Assembly: GCA_003978375.1 (NCBI GenBank)
Contig: QNZW01000209.1
Location: forward strand, 1 to 17,118
DNA from: Sulfurovum sp.
GTDB taxonomy: Bacteria > Campylobacterota > Campylobacteria > Campylobacterales > Sulfurovaceae
Direction: 5' to 3'
DNA: 17,118 bases
A model generated the notes under the pieces. That model saw only the letters and a program-made list of their open reading frames with translations. It was not told the origin of the DNA and made no database searches. Of this stretch, positions 8,421 through 14,749 are shown piece after piece (the stretch's first letter is position 1; every line of letters begins with the position of its first letter). A program made the position numbers and the translations under genes.

Positions 8421-9017
8421 ATGTTAGTTACAAAAAAAGCCCCAGATTTTACAGCAACTGCTGTTCTTGCAGATGGCCAAATCGTTGAAGATTTTAATTT
8501 GATGGATAACCTAGGAAAAAAAGGTGCAGTACTTTTTTTCTATCCACTTGATTTTACCTTTGTATGTCCATCAGAAATTATTGCATTTTCTCACAGAATT
8601 GAGGATTTTACTTCAAGAGGCATTAATGTGATTGGTGTATCTATTGATAGTCAATTTTCGCACTTTGCATGGAGAGAAACACCTGTAGACCAAGGTGGTA
8701 TTGGTAAAGTAAAGTTTCCATTGGTTGCTGACCTTAATAAGCAAATTTCAAGAGATTATGATGTGCTTTTTAATGAAGCTGTAGCACTTAGAGGTTCATT
8801 CCTTATTGATGCAGATGGTACAGTAAGACATGCTGTTATCAATGACCTTCCTCTTGGTAGAAATATCGATGAAATGCTTAGAATGGTAGATACAATGCTC
8901 TTTACCAATGAACATGGCGAAGTATGTCCTGCTGGTTGGCAAAAAGGTGACGAAGGAATGAAAGCAGACACCAAAGGTGTTGCTGATTATCTTTCTAAAC
9001 ATGCTGAAGAACTTTAA
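8421..9017 (+). CDS. Typical 2-Cys peroxiredoxin (AhpC/TsaA family)
   Basis: A 198-residue thiol peroxidase that reduces hydrogen peroxide, organic hydroperoxides or peroxynitrite in the cytoplasm. The peroxidatic cysteine is Cys49 in the motif DFTFVCPSE, and the resolving cysteine is Cys169 in GEVCPAGW, giving the typical 2-Cys Prx1/AhpC arrangement. The GG(I/L)G motif of over-oxidation-sensitive enzymes is present (GGIG, 92-95). The C-terminal YF motif is changed to Tyr-Leu (190-191). The Helicobacter AhpC also belongs to this group and uses thioredoxin, and no AhpF is seen here. AAGGAAA lies 4-10 nt upstream of the ATG. The last codons are built into a terminator hairpin, so the PerR-like gene 77 nt downstream probably gets only read-through or has its own promoter. 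Confidence 0.94.
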   Translation: MLVTKKAPDFTATAVLADGQIVEDFNLMDNLGKKGAVLFFYPLDFTFVCPSEIIAFSHRIEDFTSRGINVIGVSIDSQFSHFAWRETPVDQGGIGKVKFPLVADLNKQISRDYDVLFNEAVALRGSFLIDADGTVRHAVINDLPLGRNIDEMLRMVDTMLFTNEHGEVCPAGWQKGDEGMKADTKGVADYLSKHAEEL

Positions 9018-9032
9018 TAAAAAGTTCTTTTT
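9007..9032 (+). terminator. Intrinsic terminator overlapping the peroxiredoxin stop codon
   Basis: A 9-bp perfect stem (AAGAACTTT at 9007-9015, AAAGTTCTT at 9021-9029) with loop AATAA is followed immediately by TTT (9030-9032). It contains the last two sense codons and the TAA stop (9015-9017). The stem is GC-poor, so it may be a partial terminator that gives high peroxiredoxin and lower regulator expression. Confidence 0.65.
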
Positions 9033-9094
9033 AAAGCCTGAATTATGTGGTTGCTCTTTATAGAGTTTCTACATAAATCATCAAAGGAAAATAC

Positions 9095-9517
9095 ATGACA
9101 AAATATGTAAGCCTCCTCAAAAACAGTGGACTCAAATCTACTTTTCAACGTATCCATATGTTAGAAAACATTGCATCTTGTGGACATATGTCTATAGATG
9201 ATATTTATGAAAAAGTTGTCAAAATTCATCCTTCTCTTTCATTAGCTACCGTTTATAAAAATATTATTTTAATGGTAGAAAAAGGCGTCTTGACAGAAGT
9301 ACCCATCACAGGCAAAAAATCTAAATATGAACTTTCAAAAGAAGACCATATTCATCTTATATGCATAGCATGTGGCAAAGTAGAAGACAAGCCACATAAC
9401 CTCCATATTAATACCATTTGTACTTCTATGTCAAAAGAAGAAAATTTTGTTTTAAATAAACAACAAATTAATCTTTATGGCAAATGTATAACTTGCCACG
9501 CTACTCCTAACGTGTAG
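9095..9517 (+). CDS. Fur-family metalloregulator, PerR-like peroxide sensor
   Basis: A 140-residue Fur-family repressor. The winged-helix DNA-binding half includes recognition helix LSLATVYKN (48-56). The structural zinc site is complete: Cys90/Cys93 in HIHLICIACG and Cys131/Cys134 in GKCITC. Aligned by eye with B. subtilis PerR, the regulatory metal ligands correspond as His31 (His37), Glu79 (Asp85), His85 (His91), His87 (His93) and Asp98 (Asp104). Asp at that last position is the residue that separates PerR from Fur (Glu in Fur). Together with its place right after a peroxiredoxin, this favours a peroxide-sensing repressor of antioxidant genes. The Glu79 substitution leaves some doubt. AAGGA at 9084-9088 sets the start. 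Confidence 0.82.
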   Translation: MTKYVSLLKNSGLKSTFQRIHMLENIASCGHMSIDDIYEKVVKIHPSLSLATVYKNIILMVEKGVLTEVPITGKKSKYELSKEDHIHLICIACGKVEDKPHNLHINTICTSMSKEENFVLNKQQINLYGKCITCHATPNV

Positions 9518-9536
9518 GGTAATCTTAAATTCTTTT

Positions 9537-9576
9537 ATCAATATTTATTGATGTATTATTTCTATATCGATATAAT
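9537..9576 (+). promoter_or_regulatory. Promoter of the DUF4395 gene with two palindromic operator candidates
   Basis: A perfect TATAAT at 9571-9576 lies 32 nt upstream of the ATG at 9609. It is overlapped by the 12-nt perfect palindrome TATATCGATATA (9563-9574). The -35 region is overlapped by a second inverted repeat, ATCAATA-TT-TATTGAT (9537-9552). Two dyads on the two promoter elements suggest repressor control, possibly by the Fur/PerR-type protein encoded just upstream. The regulator's identity is inference. Confidence 0.5.
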
Positions 9577-9608
9577 TGCACCACTTAATACCAAAATGAA
9601 AGAAGAAA

Positions 9609-10322
9609 ATGAAAAAATTTTTTACTTATGGAGAAACTGTTGAGGGGTATGATGTACCTGTTCTTAATGAGCGAGAGGCACGCGCGGGTGCTGGAATACT
9701 ATTTACAATAGGATTACTTAGTTTAATGAATGCTGTGATGCTAGGTCATGGTATTGTTACGCGTTATTTTATTTCATTTTTTACTTTAGATTTTTTAATT
9801 CGTGTGATCAACCCTGCGTACTCCCCTAGTCTATTACTAGGAAGAGTCTTTGTACAAAACCAAAAACCAGAATATGTGGGTGCTGCTCAAAAACGTTTTG
9901 CTTGGGGTCTTGGATTGTTACTTGCCTTACCTATGTTTTATCTTCTAGTCATACATTGGCAGCCAAACCCTATCAAAGTATTTGTCTGTATCCTTTGTTT
10001 GATATTGCTCATTATGGAATCTGCATTTTCTATCTGTCTTGGATGTAAGATATACAATCTTATCATGCCCCAAAAAGCTACGCATTGTCCAGGAGGTGTT
10101 TGTGAAATACAAACAAAAGATCCTATACAGACATTTAACAAAACACAAAAAATCATTGTTTTTACAGTGCTTATTGTATTTGGCTATGGACTCTATATGT
10201 ATGCGACTAAAATAGAAAATAAAACCATGTTTACAAAAAAAATATCAGTCATGCTTATGTCTGCAGAGGAGTTAAAAGCCATAGAAGAAGCCAAAGCTGC
10301 AAAAGAATTTGAAGAATTTTAA
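9609..10322 (+). CDS. DUF4395-type integral membrane protein with CxxC and Cx4C cysteines
   Basis: A 237-residue inner-membrane protein that I recognise as DUF4395-like. Evidence is the N-terminal NEREARAGAG segment, the LDFLIRV...NPAYSPSLLLGR stretch after the second helix, the KRFAWGLG entry to the third, and the CLGCKIYNL close. Hydrophobic segments fall at about 27-45, 51-68, 98-117, 121-142 and 182-199. Two cysteine pairs stand out: Cys143/Cys146 at the end of a helix, and Cys160/Cys165 in the following loop (HCPGGVC). They could carry a disulfide relay or bind metal. The C-terminus is a charged Glu/Lys/Ala tail (EELKAIEEAKAAKEFEEF). The family function is not established to my knowledge. 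The position beside a peroxiredoxin and a PerR-like regulator hints at a thiol-redox or metal role. Confidence 0.78.
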   Translation: MKKFFTYGETVEGYDVPVLNEREARAGAGILFTIGLLSLMNAVMLGHGIVTRYFISFFTLDFLIRVINPAYSPSLLLGRVFVQNQKPEYVGAAQKRFAWGLGLLLALPMFYLLVIHWQPNPIKVFVCILCLILLIMESAFSICLGCKIYNLIMPQKATHCPGGVCEIQTKDPIQTFNKTQKIIVFTVLIVFGYGLYMYATKIENKTMFTKKISVMLMSAEELKAIEEAKAAKEFEEF

Positions 10323-10348
10323 CCCATATTTAGACTCAAATAAAAAAC

Positions 10349-10384
10349 AATATAAAAAACAAAAATTTGCAATGTTTTTGCAAA
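10349..10384 (-). terminator. Intrinsic terminator of the rseP–yggS transcript
   Basis: On the minus strand, stem TTTGCAA (10384-10378), loop AAACA and stem TTGCAAA (10372-10366) are followed directly by the T-rich run TTTTTGTTTTTT starting at 10365. This is the best canonical minus-strand terminator in the region. It lies about 73 nt beyond the yggS stop, so the yggS 3' UTR would include the larger hairpin at 10406-10455. Confidence 0.7.
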
Positions 10385-10393
10385 AATGCATAT

Positions 10394-10466
10394 TATAATA
10401 CAACATTCAACAACATAGTTTCTTTTCTTTTCCCTTTTTTAACTATGTTGTTGGAGCTAATTTTTA
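10394..10466 (+). ncRNA. Candidate small RNA: TATAAT promoter plus hairpin with an all-pyrimidine loop
   Basis: TATAAT at 10394-10399 is placed so that transcription would begin near 10406, at the foot of a perfect 13-bp stem. The arms are CAACAACATAGTT at 10408-10420 and AACTATGTTGTTG at 10441-10453, extendable by a U-G and a U-A pair. The 20-nt loop (10421-10440) contains only C and T, including a central CCC flanked by T runs. A TTTTT at 10461-10465 could end a transcript of about 60 nt. The alternative is that this is simply the terminator of the DUF4395 gene, or a 3'-UTR element of yggS on the other strand, where the loop is all purine. No expression evidence is available from sequence. 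Confidence 0.35.
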
Positions 10467-11137
10467 AAAATAGCTGTACCCACTCTCACTAAATTTGAAC
10501 CACACTTAATCGCCAATTCATAATCTGAACTCATGCCCATAGAACAGACAGTTGCATCATTTTTTTGAAGTTTCTCATAAAGAGAATAGGTTTGCTCAAA
10601 ACTCTTTTGTATGATTTTTGTATCTTGAGTATGTGCCCCTATGCTCATAACTCCTTTTAGATTGATTTGAGGATAATGCTCTTGTATCTTTTGGTAGATA
10701 TCTACGGCTTCTTCAACACGTACACCCGATTTAGTACTTTCGTTGGCTGCATTGATTTGTAACAAGCAATTCATTGTTGTCTCTTTTTTCTTAAGCTTAG
10801 CGTTAAGCTCTTTTGCCAAATCAAGAGAGTCTAAAGAATGAAACAACGTTGGACGTAAATCTATGAGATTATTGATTTTATTTTTTTGAAGTGTACCAAG
10901 CATATGCCATTCTAGTGGTAACGCTTCTAAGGCTTCCATACGTGCTTTAAGTTGTTGTACCTGATTTTCACCAAAAGCTCTTTGTCCTAACGTATACAAA
11001 GTAGATATATCTTCAACTTCTGTATATTTACCCACAGCTACCAGCTTGACAATATGATGCTCTCCTACAGAGATACGTGCTTCTTCAATATTCCAAATGA
11101 CTTGATCTAAATTGGCACTTAAGTGTTTTTTATTCAT
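10457..11137 (-). CDS. yggS: Pyridoxal-phosphate homeostasis protein, YggS/PROSC family
   Basis: A 226-residue fold-type III PLP-binding protein with no known catalytic activity. It buffers cytoplasmic vitamin B6 and affects amino- and keto-acid pools. The PLP lysine is Lys37 in KLVAVGKYTE (family consensus LVAVSK). Other family marks are FGENQVQ, EWHMLGTLQKNK (family: WHFIGxLQxNK), the KSGV motif after an NAANES stretch, GVMSIGAH (family GLMxI), and the closing SMGMSSDYELAIKCGS with RVGTAIF. The length is normal. The ATG begins 2 nt after the rseP stop, so it is translated in the same operon. The C-terminal codons and TAG stop form part of a 21-nt near-palindrome (10455-10475). Confidence 0.95.
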   Translation of the reverse strand: MNKKHLSANLDQVIWNIEEARISVGEHHIVKLVAVGKYTEVEDISTLYTLGQRAFGENQVQQLKARMEALEALPLEWHMLGTLQKNKINNLIDLRPTLFHSLDSLDLAKELNAKLKKKETTMNCLLQINAANESTKSGVRVEEAVDIYQKIQEHYPQINLKGVMSIGAHTQDTKIIQKSFEQTYSLYEKLQKNDATVCSMGMSSDYELAIKCGSNLVRVGTAIFKN

Positions 11138-11139
11138 TG

Positions 11140-12201
11140 TTATTTATGCTCCCATAATCTATTAATATCATTATACAATCCTAACACCATCAAAGAGATG
11201 AGAAGTACCCAACCAAATATAGTCATATAAAGCATCACTCTTTCATTGGGTTTTCTACCTGTAAGCATTTCATAAAGATTAAATATAATATGTCCTCCAT
11301 CAAGGGCAGGAATAGGTAGTAAATTTAATACTCCTAAATTTACTGAGATAAGTGCTGTAAAAAAGAAGAGTGCTACAATCCCTGCATGACTTGCTTGTGC
11401 AGTCACATTTACAATGCTAATTACACCACCTACTTGCTTACTGTCTACTTCCCCTGTAAGCAATTTTTGTATACTTTTTACAATCAAAGTTGAGGCTTTT
11501 TTGGTCTCTTCCCATGCATAATATAAACTGTCACCTAGACCTAAATGTGTAACAGTTTTTTTGCCTAATGGACTAATACCTATAATACGTCTTGTTATTT
11601 TTTCACCAAACATATTGGTATCTTCTATACGCTTAGGTATAAGTCGAAGTGTCACATTTTTGTGTGCTCGTTCTATAATAAGTGTCATATCATCGTTACT
11701 ATTTTGATTAATATATTTACCTATATCTTCCCAATATTGTATGGTATTTCCATTAATTTGAAGTAATTTATCATTTTTACTTAAGTTCGCTTCATATGCA
11801 GGTGTGTTTTTTTCTACTTGACCTACATAAGGAAGTAATTTTGGTACGCCCATCATAGCAATAGCAAAATAGAGTAAAAAAGCTATCAAAAAATTAGCAA
11901 AGGGACCAGCAAACAAAATTACAATACGTTGCCAAGGTTTTTTAGTATTGTAAGAGTCTATATCATAAGAGGTTTTTGTAGGGTCTGTGTCATCTTGTCC
12001 CTTCATTTTTACATAGCCACCTAAAGGAATAGCTGAAATACTCCATAACGTATTTCCTATTTTTTTTGAATATACTTTTTTTCCAAATCCAATACTAAAA
12101 ACTTCCACTTTAACACCAAAATAACGTGCAGCTGTAAAATGTCCTAACTCATGAAAAAAAATAAGTACTGATAAAACCAAAAGTGCAATGAAGGTACCCA
12201 T
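11140..12201 (-). CDS. rseP: Site-2 intramembrane zinc metalloprotease, RseP/M50 family
   Basis: A 353-residue polytopic inner-membrane protease that cleaves transmembrane segments, such as anti-sigma factors or signal-peptide remnants. The zinc motif HELGH lies at 17-21 in the first helix, and the third ligand Asp301 lies in NLLPIPALDGGH. FxIGFG and GGYVKM mark the membrane-associated region. A single PDZ domain spans roughly residues 118-205 (YVGQV...LSKNDKLLQING). E. coli RseP has two PDZ domains and about 450 residues; this shorter one-PDZ form is usual in epsilonproteobacteria as far as I know. AGAGGA lies 5 nt before the ATG. It heads the pair with yggS. No extracytoplasmic sigma or anti-sigma gene is in view, so its substrate is unknown. 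Confidence 0.93.
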   Translation of the reverse strand: MGTFIALLVLSVLIFFHELGHFTAARYFGVKVEVFSIGFGKKVYSKKIGNTLWSISAIPLGGYVKMKGQDDTDPTKTSYDIDSYNTKKPWQRIVILFAGPFANFLIAFLLYFAIAMMGVPKLLPYVGQVEKNTPAYEANLSKNDKLLQINGNTIQYWEDIGKYINQNSNDDMTLIIERAHKNVTLRLIPKRIEDTNMFGEKITRRIIGISPLGKKTVTHLGLGDSLYYAWEETKKASTLIVKSIQKLLTGEVDSKQVGGVISIVNVTAQASHAGIVALFFFTALISVNLGVLNLLPIPALDGGHIIFNLYEMLTGRKPNERVMLYMTIFGWVLLISLMVLGLYNDINRLWEHK

Positions 12202-12316
12202 AAAAATCCTCTAATATATAATCTACTCTACTGCTTTCTAGTAAAGTTATGGCTCAAATTATAGCTAAGAGTAGTAAATAATTGATATAAATTAAAGATT
12301 TACTTAAAAATTTAGA

Positions 12317-12322
12317 TAAAAT
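12317..12322 (+). promoter_or_regulatory. Probable -10 box upstream of the unknown two-helix membrane protein gene
   Basis: TAAAAT within TAGATAAAAT lies 36 nt before the ATG at 12358. It closely resembles the box before the peroxiredoxin gene (both contain GATAAAAT), and the 5' region is AT-rich as expected. The 156-nt divergent gap (12202-12357) also holds AGAGGAG at 12344-12350, the ribosome site. It contains a weak long-range inverted repeat but nothing else I can name. Confidence 0.4.
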
Positions 12323-12357
12323 AGGAGATAAAAAATAACGTAAAGAGGAGAAAAATA

Positions 12358-13365
12358 ATGGAAGAAGAGAAAGCATCTCATGATGTATCTGAAGAAACAG
12401 TGGAAGTAAAAGCACTTACCTCACAACCTCATAAAACCAAAAAACATACAGAAGCCAAAGCTTTGGTTGAAGAAGCAAAAAACATTATAGCCGCATCAGA
12501 AAGTGAAATGGAAAATTGCCAACTTATACTCGATGAAAATCTTCATGATTATGCCACTGCAAAAAATAATTTACATCATGAAGGATTAGATGAGGCAAAT
12601 AGTTTGCTTTCAGAATTTGGATATCCAAAAGAGGATTTGGAAGAAACTTCTTTGGAAAATCAAGCAATATTTGAGACAAAAGAAGAAGACAAACCTGTGG
12701 TTTTAAAAAATGTGCATTCAGGTAGATTTACAGGATTTATCTTGTCACTCTTAGCTGGACTTGCTACTTTTATAAGCCTCATCTATGTTGCCACTGAAGA
12801 ATTGGGACTTACTCTTAATCTTGATACAAAACCTAGTAATGAAACTATTAATAGCATACTCACATGGTTCTCAACAGCAGTAGGATTACAACCCAATATG
12901 TACGTAGGTGCCACTATTTTAGGATTTGCCATTTTTTTGGTTATGTGGATAGTGTATGCTATACGGGTAGCACTCAAAGGATCTTCTAATCTTCAATTTG
13001 CCAACAAACAAATGAAAGAGACACAAAAATACATTGTACAAAAAAACAATTGTAAAGTTGAGATGGATAGAATAGATATGCATATTAAAGATGCTATTAA
13101 TACACTTCAAGATTATGCTGTGATCTTAACTGAACAAAATGGAAAACTAAAAAGAGTCATCTATTTTGAAGGACCACATACAAATCTTTCAGACTATCAT
13201 AATACCTCAATGCAAATCATAAAAGAGACAAAAAATCTTATTGGATATATTCAAACATTTATCACAACACCTATATCAAAAGAAGGTAAGCTTTCTGAAG
13301 AGAGCACTCATGCCTTGAATCATGCAAAAGAAGGTTTACAAAAATTTTTAAATACGCTTGCATAA
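12358..13365 (+). CDS. Unrecognised two-helix membrane protein with charged helical arms
   Basis: A 335-residue protein that I cannot place in a family. Residues 1-115 are acidic and charged (Glu/Lys-rich, no signal peptide) and probably helical. Two hydrophobic helices follow, at about 124-146 (FTGFILSLLAGLATFISLIY) and 182-206 (ATILGFAIFLVMWIVYAIR). They are separated by a ~35-residue segment with Asn/Thr-rich content that is likely periplasmic. Residues 207-335 are again charged and helical, possibly coiled coil (heptad-like hydrophobics in the 215-265 region). Both arms would lie in the cytoplasm. AGAGGAG with 7-nt spacing gives a firm start. The stop is only 6 nt from the stop of the convergent porin gene, with no hairpin between. 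A scaffold or cell-envelope organiser is conceivable, but no function is shown. Confidence 0.8.
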   Translation: MEEEKASHDVSEETVEVKALTSQPHKTKKHTEAKALVEEAKNIIAASESEMENCQLILDENLHDYATAKNNLHHEGLDEANSLLSEFGYPKEDLEETSLENQAIFETKEEDKPVVLKNVHSGRFTGFILSLLAGLATFISLIYVATEELGLTLNLDTKPSNETINSILTWFSTAVGLQPNMYVGATILGFAIFLVMWIVYAIRVALKGSSNLQFANKQMKETQKYIVQKNNCKVEMDRIDMHIKDAINTLQDYAVILTEQNGKLKRVIYFEGPHTNLSDYHNTSMQIIKETKNLIGYIQTFITTPISKEGKLSEESTHALNHAKEGLQKFLNTLA

Positions 13366-13371
13366 TTTGGA

Positions 13372-14493
13372 TTAGAACATATAGTTTACAAATATTCGCA
13401 TAGTGCTAAAAGGTTCAGTGGCATCCTCAATGTCACTGTATATAGCAGCAAAATTTAAAGTATCAGTATATCTATAGTTTACCGTAAAATCATACTCTTT
13501 GCTTTTTTTATTCTCATGCATAAAACTATGGATATGTGTAGTAAATGACAATGTGTCTATACCCATATGTGTAGCATTCCATGTAAATCCATAAAGAAAA
13601 CTCTCTCCATCATTGAGGGCATCTGTAAGAGTATGATGTTGTGCATTGGTAAAATATGGTCCACCACCAAAAAAGTTTTCAGCGGCAACACCATTGACAG
13701 TATTATACGCAATACTAGCACTTAAGCCTAAAGGTTTAAAGTCAAATATGCTCTCTGCACCATAAACGATAGACTCTCTATTGTCTTCATATTTTTGTTG
13801 AGAATATTGTACATTAAAAGCCATCATAAAGAGATCGTTCTCCTGTTTATACGATGCATCAAAGTAAGCTATTGTGACATTATCTTTTAGTCTATAAAGC
13901 CAGGCAGACAAAAAAATATTTTTGATACCATTGTAGCTAAGACCTAGTACTTGCACACCTTTATTTTTATTAAGCTGTGTAAAATTGCTAGGTGTATTGC
14001 TATCTACACCTGCATACTTTTGTAGTTGTCCGAGAAAAATAGTTGTGTCTTTTAAATCATGATTGATAAGCACTGCTGCTTCAAATGTATTGGGTATCAT
14101 CCCTATATCATCACTATCTGCAAAAGGTGTTTCTATTGACTGACGTCCTATTTTTATTGAAGTATTTCCCCATTTTCCCTCTATGTAGGCTTCACCCAAA
14201 ATCGTATAAGAATGATTGCTTGCATCGAAAAAAGAAATACTTGCACCTTTATGACTAATCAATGCATCGCTAGTATAAATACTTGTGCCAACTGAAAAAT
14301 TATTCCATGAGGAAGTTTTTATATGCACTTTCCCACCAAGTGCAATATTGGTATGCTTATGATCATTTTCTTGATATCCCATTCGCACATATCCATTTAT
14401 ATTTTCTATAAAATCAGATGGTTCTTCTGCTATTATAATAATACTCATTATCAATAAAGATATTATGCCTATAATTATTTTATTTAGTTTCAT
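13372..14493 (-). CDS. OprD-type outer-membrane porin encoded in the feo operon
   Basis: A 373-residue outer-membrane barrel. It has a signal peptide (MKLNKIIIGIISLLIMSIII, cleavage after A22 before EEP), then alternating beta-strand segments and a C-terminal ...FVNYMF ending in phenylalanine, the outer-membrane assembly signal. The block GRQSIETPFADSDDIGMIPN (116-135) continuing into TFEA resembles the conserved region of OprD/Opr-family porins of epsilonproteobacteria. The start at 14493 is supported by the strongest ribosome site in the window, AAGGAGG (14499-14505), which overlaps the feoA stop. The gene is therefore third in a feoB–feoA–porin operon, 10 nt behind feoA with no room for its own promoter. 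Iron control and a role in ferrous ion or chelate entry are inferred from that position. Confidence 0.82.
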   Translation of the reverse strand: MKLNKIIIGIISLLIMSIIIIAEEPSDFIENINGYVRMGYQENDHKHTNIALGGKVHIKTSSWNNFSVGTSIYTSDALISHKGASISFFDASNHSYTILGEAYIEGKWGNTSIKIGRQSIETPFADSDDIGMIPNTFEAAVLINHDLKDTTIFLGQLQKYAGVDSNTPSNFTQLNKNKGVQVLGLSYNGIKNIFLSAWLYRLKDNVTIAYFDASYKQENDLFMMAFNVQYSQQKYEDNRESIVYGAESIFDFKPLGLSASIAYNTVNGVAAENFFGGGPYFTNAQHHTLTDALNDGESFLYGFTWNATHMGIDTLSFTTHIHSFMHENKKSKEYDFTVNYRYTDTLNFAAIYSDIEDATEPFSTMRIFVNYMF

Positions 14494-14503
14494 TTTATCC
14501 TCC

Positions 14504-14737
14504 TTATATAATAGGTTTTACTTGAATGATACTTGCTTCTTCTGCACGAAGTGCAATAAGTGTTGTATCTATTTTTATCTCCATTGTTCTTCTTCCCAAA
14601 GAACATCTTTTTATGCTAAGCTCTTCTCCTGGCATAACACCAAAAGAGTATAAACGCTTTTTCAGTGCTTGATTCTTTGTATCTATATTGACAATCATAG
14701 CCTTATCCCCTTTTTTTAAGTCCATAAGATGCATCAT
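14504..14737 (-). CDS. feoA: Ferrous iron transport accessory protein FeoA
   Basis: A 75-77 residue cytoplasmic SH3-like protein that supports FeoB. The pattern L-x-x-G-D-K-A-x-I at the N-terminus, then LKKRLYSFGVMPGEEL (family: R.L..lGi..G..v), and the closing IALRAEEASIIQV (family: iaLr..eA..I.V) are diagnostic. Two adjacent ATGs (14737 and 14734) are possible. The AAGGA just upstream is too close to the first (2 nt after the GGA) and better spaced for the second, so translation may begin at 14734. It follows feoB by 12 nt; feoA usually precedes feoB elsewhere. The stop codon overlaps the ribosome site of the downstream porin gene. Confidence 0.93.
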   Translation of the reverse strand: MMHLMDLKKGDKAMIVNIDTKNQALKKRLYSFGVMPGEELSIKRCSLGRRTMEIKIDTTLIALRAEEASIIQVKPII

Positions 14738-14749
14738 TTTCCTTTTGTT

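Noticed and set aside
12223..12274. Inverted repeat CTACTCT / AGAGTAG in the rseP upstream region
   Set aside because: Only 7 bp with a 38-nt spacer in AT-rich DNA; no matching operator family, so likely chance.
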